Assembly (NCBI RefSeq): GCF_009193325.2
Contig: NZ_CP059856.1
Span: 4,960,001 to 5,024,000, forward strand
Length of the DNA stretch: 64,000 bases
Reading direction: 5' to 3'
Origin: Bacteroides zhangwenhongii
Lineage (GTDB): Bacteria; Bacteroidota; Bacteroidia; Bacteroidales; Bacteroidaceae
Shown here: positions 35,964-44,459 of the stretch, piece by piece
Layout of the letters: each line of letters begins with the position of its first letter
How positions within the stretch are numbered: position 1 is the first letter of the stretch
Made by a program: the position numbers and the translations under genes
Notes under the pieces: generated by a model
Told to the model about the DNA's origin: nothing
The model's input: only the letters and a program-made list of their open reading frames with translations
Databases searched by the model: none

Positions 35964-36263
35964 TTAATATCTTCTGGAGTTACTATAACCTCCGCGGCTT
36001 CCACCGTATGACGGTTTTTCAGCGCGAGGACGTGCAACGCTTACCGAAATAACCTTTTGGTCGTATTCAACGCCGTTTAATTCGTCTATTGCTTTTTGCC
36101 CTTCTTCATCACTTGTCATTTCCACGAAAGCGAATCCTCTGGACTTACCGGTTTCTCTATCCATAATAACTTTAGCTGAAGAAACTTCTCCAAACTCTGC
36201 AAATAAATTTGTTAAGTCCGCATCATTTGTGCGATAACTTAAACCTGCAATGTAAATGTTCAT
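35964..36263 (-). CDS. Single-RRM RNA-binding protein
   Basis: The 99-residue protein is one RNA recognition motif (about 1-80) with RNP-2 NIYIAGL and RNP-1 KSRGFAFVEM, followed by a glycine/serine/arginine tail (GGSRGGYSNSRRY). Such proteins are abundant in Bacteroidetes and in B. theta have been linked to RNA chaperone functions. It has a long leader of about 120 nt, consistent with post-transcriptional or cold control. Confidence 0.93.
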   Translation of the reverse strand: MNIYIAGLSYRTNDADLTNLFAEFGEVSSAKVIMDRETGKSRGFAFVEMTSDEEGQKAIDELNGVEYDQKVISVSVARPRAEKPSYGGSRGGYSNSRRY

Positions 36264-36390
36264 CTAAAAACTTTTATTAAAATAAATACTAAATTGGAGT
36301 GAGGAGGATAATTAAAGAAGAGGACTACTTACTAATATTATATTAAAAGAAGAACTATACGATAATAATTCGTAACTCAAACTCTGCGTA

Positions 36391-36398
36391 CAAAGGTA
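36391..36398 (-). promoter_or_regulatory. -7 box of the RRM gene with a long leader
   Basis: The minus strand reads TACCTTTG. Transcription would start near 36384, leaving a 5' UTR of about 120 nt. No clear -33 box. Confidence 0.55.
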
Positions 36399-36511
36399 AT
36401 GCAATAAATTAAATAAGTACGTTTACATCCATTCTTTTTTATAAGAAAGACGTTTATTATCATTTATTAGCACACAATTAGTGTCAAATGGAGAAATGCC
36501 ATAACCTTATT

Positions 36512-36543
36512 CTTGATATTTTATCACAATATGCCTACCTTTG
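36512..36543 (+). promoter_or_regulatory. Promoter of ung
   Basis: CTTG (36512-36515), a 20-bp spacer and TACCTTTG (36536-36543) lie 25 bp before the ung ATG. Confidence 0.65.
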
Positions 36544-36568
36544 TCATTGTACAATTTTTCAGTGACCA

Positions 36569-37231
36569 ATGAATGTCAAAATAGAAGAAAGTTGGAGACA
36601 ACAATTACAGGAAGAATTCAATAAACCATACTTTGAAAAGCTGGTTGCATTCGTCAAAAGTGAATATGAAAGGGCACATATCCTTCCTCTCGGACATCAA
36701 ATATTCCATGTATTCAATTCCTGCCCTTTCGAGAAAGTCAAAGTCGTTATTCTAGGACAAGATCCATACCCCAATCCGGGACAATATTATGGAATCTGCT
36801 TTTCCGTTCCGGATGGAGTAGCCATTCCCGGATCATTAGCCAATATTTTTAAAGAGATAAATCAAGACTTGGGAAAGCCAATCCCTACCTCCGGCAATTT
36901 GGACCGTTGGGTAACACAAGGGGTATTTCCCATGAATTCCGTTCTTACCGTACGTGCACACGAAACAGGTTCACACCGAAATATGGGATGGGAAATATTC
37001 ACAGACGCAGTTATCAGAAAGTTAAGTGATAAACGAGAAAATCTAGTTTTCATGCTTTGGGGAAGTTACGCAAAAGAGAAACTATCCTTGATAGATACCA
37101 ACAAGCATCTAGTATTGACAACTGTTCATCCATCTCCCCGTTCAGCGGAATATGGTTTCTTTGGCTGCAAACATTTTAGCAAAGCGAACGCTTTCTTACA
37201 GAGCAAGGGAATAAAGGAGATAGATTGGTAA
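36569..37231 (+). CDS. ung: Uracil-DNA glycosylase, family 1
   Basis: Ung removes uracil from DNA to start base-excision repair. The 220-residue protein has the water-activating motif GQDPYPNPGQ at about 64, uracil-stacking Phe in ICFSVP, NSVLTVRAHETGSH and the DNA-intercalating loop HPSPRSAEYGF. Full length and standalone. Confidence 0.96.
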   Translation: MNVKIEESWRQQLQEEFNKPYFEKLVAFVKSEYERAHILPLGHQIFHVFNSCPFEKVKVVILGQDPYPNPGQYYGICFSVPDGVAIPGSLANIFKEINQDLGKPIPTSGNLDRWVTQGVFPMNSVLTVRAHETGSHRNMGWEIFTDAVIRKLSDKRENLVFMLWGSYAKEKLSLIDTNKHLVLTTVHPSPRSAEYGFFGCKHFSKANAFLQSKGIKEIDW

Positions 37232-37352
37232 ATATATGATCCCCTAAACTACGTTTACAGAATGAAAAGTAAGATAATACTTAAAATATTGATAAATAAC
37301 TGAAAGGTAAGTACCTAAACCCTTACTTTTTCTGTTATAATCAATTTTTACA

Positions 37353-38072
37353 TTACCGACTGATTGATATTTCCCCATTTACTCCTAACCCAAACAATGC
37401 AAAATCCCCCAAACAAGGATCATCAGGAAATACCTCTGCCAAAGCAACAGTAATCTGACGGGCATTCTTCAAAGAGAAAGTTTCCGAATCCGTCAAATTT
37501 AAATAATGAGCTACCCGGCAAACATGTGTATCTAAAGGAACGATCAGATCTTTTTGGTCGAAACTATCCCAGATTCCAAAATCGACTTCCGAATCCCGAC
37601 GAATCATCCAACGCAAAAACATATTCAGTTTTTTCTGTGGACTTTTTGCAGAAACCTCAAGAAAAGCACATAACTTTTCCATCGGTATTCCGGTATACAC
37701 ATTTAAAGCTTCCTCTAAACTGTCAAAACAGGAGTAAGCTGTATACAAACGCTGAAAATATCCATAAAAATCATCATATGACAGCATTCGATAAAAACTA
37801 TTCTTCACTCCCGCAGGGAAATCGTCCTTCCAACGGCATGATAATACATATCGGTAAGGCGAATCCCCCATTAATCCATGTAGCTCCTCTGCTTTCTTCC
37901 GTATCTGCTTACGATTACCAAAACTCATTATCGCCGTCAGCAGACCGCTAATTTCAATGTCCTGTTTCAGTGTGTAACGATGAGGGAACTGCACCGGATC
38001 ACTTTCTATAAAACCGGCACAATGATAAATTTCCGCACACATCAATAGCTTGTTCTTTATATCTTCAGTCAT
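37353..38072 (-). CDS. TIGR02757 (DUF2400) family protein
   Basis: The 239-residue protein matches a family of unknown role related to helix-hairpin-helix DNA glycosylases. Recognisable blocks: SDPVQFPHRYTLKQDIEISGLL cut here into DPVQFPHRY and EISGLLTAIMSFGNR, RWMIRRDSEVDFGIW, and IVPLDTHVCRVAHYL with the conserved Asp. A DNA-repair role is plausible but unproven. It converges on ung and its start is close to the urea-transporter wreck. Confidence 0.8.
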   Translation of the reverse strand: MTEDIKNKLLMCAEIYHCAGFIESDPVQFPHRYTLKQDIEISGLLTAIMSFGNRKQIRKKAEELHGLMGDSPYRYVLSCRWKDDFPAGVKNSFYRMLSYDDFYGYFQRLYTAYSCFDSLEEALNVYTGIPMEKLCAFLEVSAKSPQKKLNMFLRWMIRRDSEVDFGIWDSFDQKDLIVPLDTHVCRVAHYLNLTDSETFSLKNARQITVALAEVFPDDPCLGDFALFGLGVNGEISISR

Positions 38073-38106
38073 TTCAAAGTCATCCGTTTATTATCACAAC
38101 AATTTT

Positions 38107-38378
38107 TCAGGCAACTTTCTGCTTAGCAGGAAACAGGGTAAGCAACAGATACCGTATTCCTATCGTAATCCATACAGAAAGAACAAACGGAGCAGTCAGT
38201 GTAGTAATCCCGACATTCATTCCCAAAAGTTGAAGAAAAACAGATAATAACACAGAGAATACGGCATACACTCCCCCGCTCCATGTCTTGTCTCCCAAAG
38301 CAATGCCCCCGACAGTGCATTATTCTGAAACATCACCTGACCCACTCCCCGTCCCAATATAAGCAAAAATTTACCCAT
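38107..38378 (-). pseudogene. Urea transporter (SLC14-like) pseudogene with internal deletion
   Basis: Two pieces in different frames are joined. From the ATG at 38378 the frame reads GRGVGQVMFQNNALSG, the start of bacterial urea transporters. The downstream frame reads GGIALGDKTWSGG, then VYAVFSVLLSVFLQLLG and ITTLTAPFVLSVWITIG, the C-terminal half-repeat. The usual product is about 280-300 residues; only about 90 codons remain. The join is near 38300-38310 at a G run, so a large in-gene deletion has removed the middle and shifted the frame. No functional transporter can be made. Confidence 0.75.
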
Positions 38379-38482
38379 AAATTTCTTCTTAATCTATTAA
38401 GCAATTATAACTCGAAGGCAAAAGTATATATATTTTATCTATCACACATAATAAACAGACATTTTTATACATTCATTATACG

Positions 38483-38519
38483 TTAAAAGAGTTGCCCTAT
38501 TATTGAGCAACTCTTTTAA
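38483..38519. terminator. Hairpin after the winged-helix gene
   Basis: A perfect 13-bp stem (38483-38495 and 38507-38519) with an 11-nt loop and A/T-rich outer arms lies 107 bp beyond the winged-helix gene stop, facing the urea-transporter wreck. Confidence 0.7.
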
Positions 38520-38625
38520 ATATAAAACTTCTTAAGTTCAAACTTAACTTGTGATACCTTATACGGACATATTCTTACTGATAAGTTAACGGAACTTCAA
38601 AGATATTCACTCACAAAACCTGCTA

Positions 38626-38850
38626 TTATCCAAAGCTGAAGGGAAAAGCGCTCTCATCAGATAAAGCAATTAATCCATTTTTCCGTTGGATACAAATTTT
38701 GTTCTCTCGTGCCAACCAACCGGCGGCCAATGCTGTACTTTCTACGCTTAGGTTTAATCTTCTCGCCAATTCAGGTATTGAAATTTCACCAATTTCTTTC
38801 AGGGCATACCAGACCTTTCCGGCATTGTTCCCTACAATTGTTTTATCCAT
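38626..38850 (-). CDS. Small winged helix-turn-helix protein (DUF2582 type)
   Basis: The 74-residue protein is a lone winged-helix domain: GKVWYALKEIGEISIPELARR, then LNLSVESTALAAGWLARE as the recognition region, and the wing KICIQRKNGLIALSD. The family is common in Bacteroidetes. It may bind DNA as a dimer or modulate another regulator; no target is apparent. Confidence 0.8.
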   Translation of the reverse strand: MDKTIVGNNAGKVWYALKEIGEISIPELARRLNLSVESTALAAGWLARENKICIQRKNGLIALSDESAFPFSFG

Positions 38851-39129
38851 GGCTATTTTTATTAATAATTCGGTTACAATATAGTCATTTTAATAATAGT
38901 TTATAACAAAACTAACTTTTTTATTTTAGTTTTTGACATTATTTAAAACAAGAAAATCAATTTCTCAATTAACGGTTAAAAAATCGGTCATAGTTCACAC
39001 CATAACACCACTGTAAGGTACATTATATATCAAAATAAATTCTCAAAACAAGTATAGGGCAACCATAGAAAGAAAATAGAAAGTTGACATTTCCGCAATA
39101 TCGGACAAGTCATTTCGCTTTTTTACCAA

Positions 39130-39137
39130 TACCTTTG
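39130..39137 (+). promoter_or_regulatory. -7 box of the AraC/GyrI regulator
   Basis: TACCTTTG lies inside the longest open frame but 25 bp before the ATG at 39162. It argues that the shorter protein is the real one. Confidence 0.6.
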
Positions 39138-39161
39138 CGAAGTGAAATACCAAAATTAGTT

Positions 39162-40019
39162 ATGCAACAGAAAAAAACAACGAAAGAGGAATATCAAAAG
39201 TGCGTAAATGTTGTAGTGGAATACATCATCCAACATTTAGGAGAAGATATTGATTTAAAATCTCTGGCCAGAATTTCAAACTTTTCTCCTTTTTACTTTC
39301 ACCGGATCATGAAAGCTTTTCTCGGTGAACCGATTGGTACGTTTATTGTCCGGACGCGGACAGAAGCTGCCGCACGCCTACTCCGCTACTCGGATATTCC
39401 GATTGCTGACATCGCCTACCGGATTGGTTACGCATCCCCTTCTTCATTATCGAAAGTGTTCAAGCAATTTTATGGCATTTCACCTTTAGAATATAGAAAC
39501 AATAAAAACTTTGTAATTATGAAACCAGCGATTATCAGGCCAGACCTGGAACTAAAAAAAGAGATCAGAAATGTCTCCGAACGGAATGTGATTTATATCC
39601 GCCTTACAGGCGACTACAAACTGAATGATTATGGTGGCACTTGGGGCCGTTTATTCCAATTCATCAAAGAACAAAAACTGCCGATGGGAGATTTCAGCCC
39701 GCTTTGCATCTACCACGATGATCCGAAAGTGACGCCAGCCGAGAAACTGCGTACAGATGTATGCATGGTAATGCCTGTAAAGGTTGCCCCCAAAAGTGAT
39801 GTGGGATTCAAGGTTATCCCAGCCGGACGTTATGCTATTTTCCTTTATAAAGGCCCGTATGACAATCTGCAAGCTGTGTACGATACGATTTACGGAAAGT
39901 ATCTGCCCGAAATGGAATGTACGATACGTGATGAAGCCAGTGCTGAACGCTATCTGAACAATCCATGTGACACTCCCCCCGAAGAGTTGTTGACGGAGAT
40001 CTATATTCCGGTAGAATAA
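39162..40019 (+). CDS. AraC-family regulator with GyrI-like effector domain
   Basis: The 285-residue protein has the two-HTH AraC domain at its N-terminus (about 10-105; LKSLARISNFSPFYFHRIM and IADIAYRIGYASPSSLSKVF) and a GyrI-like small-molecule-binding domain at the C-terminus (about 125-285). This order is like Rob and SoxS-related multidrug regulators. The start was moved to 39162 because a promoter box overlaps the longer frame. No efflux gene is adjacent; targets unknown. Confidence 0.9.
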   Translation: MQQKKTTKEEYQKCVNVVVEYIIQHLGEDIDLKSLARISNFSPFYFHRIMKAFLGEPIGTFIVRTRTEAAARLLRYSDIPIADIAYRIGYASPSSLSKVFKQFYGISPLEYRNNKNFVIMKPAIIRPDLELKKEIRNVSERNVIYIRLTGDYKLNDYGGTWGRLFQFIKEQKLPMGDFSPLCIYHDDPKVTPAEKLRTDVCMVMPVKVAPKSDVGFKVIPAGRYAIFLYKGPYDNLQAVYDTIYGKYLPEMECTIRDEASAERYLNNPCDTPPEELLTEIYIPVE

Positions 40020-40037
40020 TCCGGATAAGGGGACGAA

Positions 40038-40069
40038 GGAACAGCAGTCACTTCCAGACAGGCTGTTCC
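40038..40069. terminator. Terminator between convergent AraC/GyrI and VOC genes
   Basis: An 8-bp stem (40038-40045 and 40062-40069) extended by purine/pyrimidine arms lies between the two gene ends. Confidence 0.6.
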
Positions 40070-40083
40070 CTCTTCCCTACCTG

Positions 40084-40455
40084 TTATTTTTCAGCATAGA
40101 CGCCAATCCTGTTTCCTTCACTATCCGTGAATACGGCAAACCATCCTTTATCGTCTGCCTCAATCTTTGTTTTGGGAATGACAACTTTCCCTCCTTTCAG
40201 AAGCACTTTTTCCAACGTTTGTTCAATATCCTCACAGTTGAAATGGATAAGTACGCCATGCGTTGAAGGAAGAAAGTCGAAATTTGAAGCATAAGAAATA
40301 GCACCGACGGTTTCACCTTCTTCCGTAAAACAAGCCATTTTCTCTGTTTCACATTCAAAAGTCGGAAGTTGCACACCCAACACGGTTTCGTAAAAATCGA
40401 CAGCCCGACGGAAATCGGTAGCAGGAATCTCAAAAAATGCAATTAATTTTTTCAT
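40084..40455 (-). CDS. VOC (glyoxalase-fold) family protein
   Basis: The 123-residue protein has the two beta-alpha-beta-beta-beta modules of the vicinal oxygen chelate fold: FFEIPATDFRRAVDFYETVLG at the start split as IPATDFRRAVDFYE, and VLIHFNCEDIEQTLEKVL with the end block FAVFTDSEGNRIGVYA. Possible roles are isomerase, dioxygenase or drug binding. It lies 94 bp downstream of an AraC regulator gene on the same strand. Confidence 0.85.
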   Translation of the reverse strand: MKKLIAFFEIPATDFRRAVDFYETVLGVQLPTFECETEKMACFTEEGETVGAISYASNFDFLPSTHGVLIHFNCEDIEQTLEKVLLKGGKVVIPKTKIEADDKGWFAVFTDSEGNRIGVYAEK

Positions 40456-40501
40456 TTCGTTTCTTTTTTATGGTTACTACTAAGCCTTTGCAAAGACATT
40501 G

Positions 40502-40509
40502 CAAAAGTA
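40502..40509 (-). promoter_or_regulatory. -7 box for the VOC gene
   Basis: The minus strand reads TACTTTTG 46 bp before the VOC ATG, so the gene can be transcribed apart from the AraC gene. Confidence 0.45.
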
Positions 40510-40549
40510 GGGTAACACGAGGAAGCCCGATAGGAAAAAAGAGACATCT

Positions 40550-41353
40550 TTAGAGTTCTGAGAAATAATCGGAATAAGGGGCGCATACAGAAAGATACTC
40601 CGCAGGGGTATAACCGGAAAAGAGTTTGAATTCCTTTATCATGTGAGACTGATCGGAAAAGCCACATTCATAAGCCACTTGTACAAAAGGAATCGTAGCA
40701 TCCTGTTGCAGCATGGATAACGCCCGTTGCATACGGATAATACGAATAAATTCCTTGGGAGTAGTGCCGACATAATCGGCGAAGATACGCCCAAACTGCT
40801 TACTGCTCAAACAGGCTGTTTCCGACAAATGAGAAATATTGATTTGCGGCCGGAGGTTTATTTCATGAAAGACAGCAGACATCCGCTTGAGATTATACTC
40901 GGGAAGAGTGTATAAACGACGAAGAAAAAACTGCTCTATCAACCGAATACAAACTGCATTATCAGAAGCATCCGTGACCTGTTTCACTAAATCCGACAGT
41001 TCTACATCTTCCATCGCATCGGTATCTACAGTCTGCCCACGGAACAAATGACTGGGTATATGAAACAATGCTTTTACCGCATAAGGTTGAAAAACAACAG
41101 TAATCATCTCTATCCTGCCTGTAGACATCACATCCGAGAAACCGACCGATTGTCCGGAAATAAAGGATTGGGGTTGCAGCTCCGACTCACCCAACAAAAG
41201 AAGTTGTTTCCCTTTATGGAATACCAGTTGCATGCAGCCAATAGGCAGAGTCCGTTCGGAGACAGGAGCTATTGAGTCGTCTTGCAATATCCAATAATGC
41301 CGTATATAGGGAGCCAGTGCAAAACAGGGTTTTATCAGTTGAAATGATTGCAT
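40550..41353 (-). CDS. AraC-family regulator with DUF6597-type sensor domain
   Basis: The 267-residue protein has an N-terminal beta-rich sensor region (about 1-140; PYIRHYWILQDD, GFSDVMSTG) and a C-terminal AraC domain (INISHLSETACLSSKQFGRIF and FVQVAYECGFSDQSHMIKEF). It may regulate the VOC gene next to it. Ligand unknown. Confidence 0.88.
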   Translation of the reverse strand: MQSFQLIKPCFALAPYIRHYWILQDDSIAPVSERTLPIGCMQLVFHKGKQLLLLGESELQPQSFISGQSVGFSDVMSTGRIEMITVVFQPYAVKALFHIPSHLFRGQTVDTDAMEDVELSDLVKQVTDASDNAVCIRLIEQFFLRRLYTLPEYNLKRMSAVFHEINLRPQINISHLSETACLSSKQFGRIFADYVGTTPKEFIRIIRMQRALSMLQQDATIPFVQVAYECGFSDQSHMIKEFKLFSGYTPAEYLSVCAPYSDYFSEL

Positions 41354-41440
41354 ATAACAAAGATATTATTTCTTAATCCAAATGCAAAAGTAAAACTCCT
41401 GTTTAAAAGGGGATAGTAAAAAAAGGACTTCTTTACTTAA

Positions 41441-41495
41441 TAAAAAAAGCATCCTCTGCTTGAAGAAGCATGATTGCAACTCATTCAAACAGAGG
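41441..41495 (-). terminator. Terminator of the DUF3829 gene
   Basis: A 12-bp stem with one mismatch (41453-41464 and 41484-41495) is followed on the minus strand by a run of seven T (41442-41448), just past the gene stop. Confidence 0.75.
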
Positions 41496-41504
41496 AAGAA
41501 TTCT

Positions 41505-42374
41505 TTAGATAACGGAAAGTCCATATTCGTAGGCTTCCGACATCGCATTGTAATCTGCATCGGAATATGCGCCTTTGTCTCTTGCTTTCTGCATATCTTT
41601 CATAAACGATTCCACAGAAGACAGGAAGCTATAATAATTCTTTTGCTCTTCATCATAGCCTGTGACAGCAGGAAGTTTCTTTGCAGCTTCGAGTTCTTTC
41701 TTCAATTCTGCCATCTTCACATCAATGCGAGCACCCTCCAGTACATGTTTGCGAGAATAAAGATTCATTATGCTTTGCACAGTGCCGGACATCTTACGCA
41801 TAGCCATGATTTGATCTTTCAACGGTTCGTCGGCAAGAAGTTCTTTTTCAGCCTGTTCCGTGAGAGGGCTTAGAATATCAAAAATCACTTGTTTATATTC
41901 GGACATTTCTACACTTAGCCGATAGTTTTCATCCAAGAGCTTGCCAGCCTTGGCTGTCTCTTTGGCCTGCTTGTAAGAGAGAAACTTATTAAAATTATCA
42001 TAGAATTGCGCCCGTGCACTGAAAAGTCCTCTATAACTCTGCTTCAGATTCTGACGGACTTGTATATTAAAGTAATCTCCCGGATCCATCAATTCCGCAG
42101 TGTCTCTGGCAGATACTTCAGGCGGTGCTATCGGAGATACTTCAGGAACTTTTCCTGTCTGTTCCATATATCCCAAGACCGCATTTACGTCTTTTGCATT
42201 AGCTACATGCCTCAACACGATGAGCGATGTATGATAATAGTTTATCACTTTACTGGCATTATCCAATTCCTCCGGAGTGACGGAGGACGCAGCCTGTTTC
42301 TTGTTTCCTCCCGAACAGGAAACCATTAAGAAAGCACCTATCAGTGCTCCAAACAATAAGATATTCTTCTTCAT
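41505..42374 (-). CDS. DUF3829-type lipoprotein
   Basis: The 289-residue protein has a lipobox (FLMVSC) and a long all-helical body with KVINYYHTSLIVL near the start and charged heptad-like stretches such as KMAELKKELEAAKKL. This matches YiiG-like DUF3829 lipoproteins, whose role is not known. Its upstream region carries an 8-bp inverted repeat (42405-42412 and 42428-42435) and is then interrupted by an IS4-type element, which could affect its promoter. Confidence 0.75.
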   Translation of the reverse strand: MKKNILLFGALIGAFLMVSCSGGNKKQAASSVTPEELDNASKVINYYHTSLIVLRHVANAKDVNAVLGYMEQTGKVPEVSPIAPPEVSARDTAELMDPGDYFNIQVRQNLKQSYRGLFSARAQFYDNFNKFLSYKQAKETAKAGKLLDENYRLSVEMSEYKQVIFDILSPLTEQAEKELLADEPLKDQIMAMRKMSGTVQSIMNLYSRKHVLEGARIDVKMAELKKELEAAKKLPAVTGYDEEQKNYYSFLSSVESFMKDMQKARDKGAYSDADYNAMSEAYEYGLSVI

Positions 42375-42491
42375 AATAATGGTTAGTTTATTGAGTCTTT
42401 CGTACTATAACAATAAAAATCGTTTTTTGTTATAGACAAACAATGCATATTCGAAAAGTGTTCTCTATATGATATTAACTTAAAACACTAG

Positions 42492-43795
42492 TGTCCCATT
42501 AAAATTGGGACAAATTAAAAATTAAATAAACTTGGCCCATTTGGTCCGAATCGTTCTTTGTCATTTTGAAATTTAGTTTTATCAAAGAGGTCTCTCAGAT
42601 GAGTTTTATCAGTCAATGAGATGCTCAATATTTGTAGCACTTCGTATGTACTTCTATCCAGTTGCATATCGTGTTGAATGATTGCCACCAAACAGTAAGT
42701 GCATATTGCAGCATATATCTGTATTCGAACAGCATTCTCTGTAGTCCCCCAAAATCTTTTGATTTTAAGGTGCTGCTTTAGCCACTTGAAAAACAGCTCT
42801 ACCTGCCAACGATTTTTATAAAGTTCAGCAACTTGAAGTGCAGATATATGCATGGCATTGGTTATGAATGTAAATTCTCGTTCTTGTTCTTCATCCCAAT
42901 ATTTAACCAATCTAAGTGGCTCCGGATAATATTGTTTAGGATAGAATCCAGTTAGAAGTATGCTCGCGTCTGAAAACACATTCTTAGGCAGCCTACGTTT
43001 CCATTTGATGGATTTGTACCCGAGGTTCTTTTTTGCTCTGACAACGAAGTAGGCTTCAATCTGATGAATCTTATACAGCATCTTGAAGTTGTTATAACCG
43101 CGGTCAAAGATGTAATAAGAGCCTGGTTCATAAGGAATCTCATTCATTACTTTAGAATCGTGTACGGATGCTTCCGTGATATGAAAGAATGCAGGTATCT
43201 GTGTTTCTATATCATATAATGTATGCACTTTGATACCACCTTTCTTCTTGCGGAATTTAGCCCACCAAAAGACTGAAAGGCACAGGTCAATAGTTGTCGA
43301 ATCGAAAGCATAAACGTTGCCACCAAGTTTGAAAATATGAGTAACACGCTTTTCTCGTGCTTCGCTAACTAGGTAGTAAGCGTATTCTTCAAAGATATGA
43401 TAGTCCCTATCTTGATTTGCTCGTGCCAGCGATGACTTTGATACGTTTTTACCCATTCCTAAATGATAACATTTGGAATGATGGGCTTCAAGCGCAACTA
43501 TTAAATCTCGCAGACTTTCACGATTAGAAAGTTGACCGAACATCAAAGCAAGTAGTTGATTCCAGCAGGTGAAATGCTTCACATATTTGTCGCCATCATA
43601 CTTGGCAACAATGCGGTTAAACTTACTTCGATTCAGAAACGAAGCCAACTGAGCAAAAACGTATTTGTCTTGGAACATGTGCTATCAGATTAATCTGATA
43701 CAAAGCTACGAATTCAAGTCCGTTCGCTCGAAAAACCTCTGTAACTAACTAAATTTCAAATATTTCAAAGAACTATTTTAGATTTTAATGGGACA
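42492..43795 (-). mobile_element. IS4-family insertion sequence, complete
   Basis: Perfect 14-bp terminal inverted repeats (TGTCCCATTAAAAT at 42492-42505 and its complement at 43782-43795) bound a 1304-bp element holding one transposase gene. Inside the left end a 7-bp hairpin can block read-through. No matching target duplication is flush with these ends. It separates the DUF3829 and cupin genes, which were probably divergent neighbours. Confidence 0.9.
42515..43678 (-). CDS. IS4-family transposase
   Basis: The 387-residue DDE enzyme has a DUF4372-type N-terminus (FAQLASFLNRSKFNRIV), first Asp in YAFDSTTIDL, second in YYIFDRGYNNF and the IS4 signature Y-(2)-R-(3)-E-(6)-K in YKNRWQVELFFKWLKQHLK. 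Intact frame and intact ends suggest recent or still active transposition. Confidence 0.93.
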   Translation of the reverse strand: MFQDKYVFAQLASFLNRSKFNRIVAKYDGDKYVKHFTCWNQLLALMFGQLSNRESLRDLIVALEAHHSKCYHLGMGKNVSKSSLARANQDRDYHIFEEYAYYLVSEAREKRVTHIFKLGGNVYAFDSTTIDLCLSVFWWAKFRKKKGGIKVHTLYDIETQIPAFFHITEASVHDSKVMNEIPYEPGSYYIFDRGYNNFKMLYKIHQIEAYFVVRAKKNLGYKSIKWKRRLPKNVFSDASILLTGFYPKQYYPEPLRLVKYWDEEQEREFTFITNAMHISALQVAELYKNRWQVELFFKWLKQHLKIKRFWGTTENAVRIQIYAAICTYCLVAIIQHDMQLDRSTYEVLQILSISLTDKTHLRDLFDKTKFQNDKERFGPNGPSLFNF

Positions 43796-43821
43796 GCAAT
43801 GAACTTAAAAATAAAACAAAT

Positions 43822-44148
43822 ATGGAACAATCATTTCAAAAAGGAGTTGTGCTCCATTTGGCTTCTCTCATTGAATATACTGAAGGAGGCGTTATCAGCA
43901 AACAGTTAATCAAAAGTCCGGCAGGAAATATCACTTTATTTTCTTTCGACAAAGGAGAAGGGTTAAGCGAACATCGTGCCCCGTTTGATGCGCTCGTGCA
44001 GGTATTGGAAGGGGTAGCGAATATTACTGTAAACGGAACTCTGTTCACCGTAAAAGCAGGAGAAAGTATCGTATTTCCGGCGAATGCGCCGCATGCCCTT
44101 ACAGCAGTGGAGAGATTTAAGATGCTGTTGACTATGATTAAGGAATAA
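43822..44148 (+). CDS. Cupin-domain protein
   Basis: The 108-residue protein is a single cupin barrel: motif 1 around GEGLSEHRAPFDALVQVLEG and motif 2 around GESIVFPANAPHALTA, with the conserved metal-binding His residues (first motif reduced to one His plus Glu). Small cupins bind metals or sugars. Its ATG is only 26 bp from the IS end, so its native promoter is probably displaced. Confidence 0.85.
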   Translation: MEQSFQKGVVLHLASLIEYTEGGVISKQLIKSPAGNITLFSFDKGEGLSEHRAPFDALVQVLEGVANITVNGTLFTVKAGESIVFPANAPHALTAVERFKMLLTMIKE

Positions 44149-44167
44149 ACAATCATAGTGTATAAAA

Positions 44168-44239
44168 ACAAAAAATGGCTACTCATCACGAGCAACCAAT
44201 CTTTTGTTAACCTTAAATCTAATACTTATGAAAAAAACA
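44168..44239 (-). ncRNA. Candidate small RNA, repeat copy 1
   Basis: A perfect promoter on the minus strand (below) is followed by about 40 nt of leader and a terminator hairpin (44177-44184 and 44190-44197, 5-nt loop) with a U-rich tail. The leader contains TTAGATTTAAGGTTAACA, shared exactly with copy 2 at 45430-45496. The stems of the two copies differ but keep pairing, including a T.G to C-G change, so the hairpin is under selection. In the other direction it can end transcription from the cupin gene. Confidence 0.7.
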
Positions 44240-44244
44240 CTGTA

Positions 44245-44275
44245 CAAAGGTACCATATTTCAGGTAAATAGCAAA
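44245..44275 (-). promoter_or_regulatory. Promoter of small-RNA copy 1
   Basis: On the minus strand: TTTG (44272-44275), 19-bp spacer, TACCTTTG (44245-44252). Confidence 0.75.
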
Positions 44276-44459
44276 TTCTAGAGCCTAAACAGCCCATATT
44301 ATAACAGGGTTTAATACTCTGGGAAGCGTATTAACATTTCAGACTTCACACGTTAACATTTAACATATTCATTCACACAAGTTACTTCTTGGGTAAGTAA
44401 GAATACAAAAAAGAGGGAATCATTGAAACAACATCGTCTTTTTTTTGTAACTTTGAACT

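Larger units (their letters stand above)
44168..44370 (-). repeat. Dispersed intergenic repeat, copy 1 (about 200 bp)
   Basis: Similarity to 45430-45632 extends past the small-RNA promoter and includes a TATAACA.GGTTTAATA block and TTAACATTTAACA. The two copies have the same orientation and bracket the DUF1848 gene. Confidence 0.7.
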
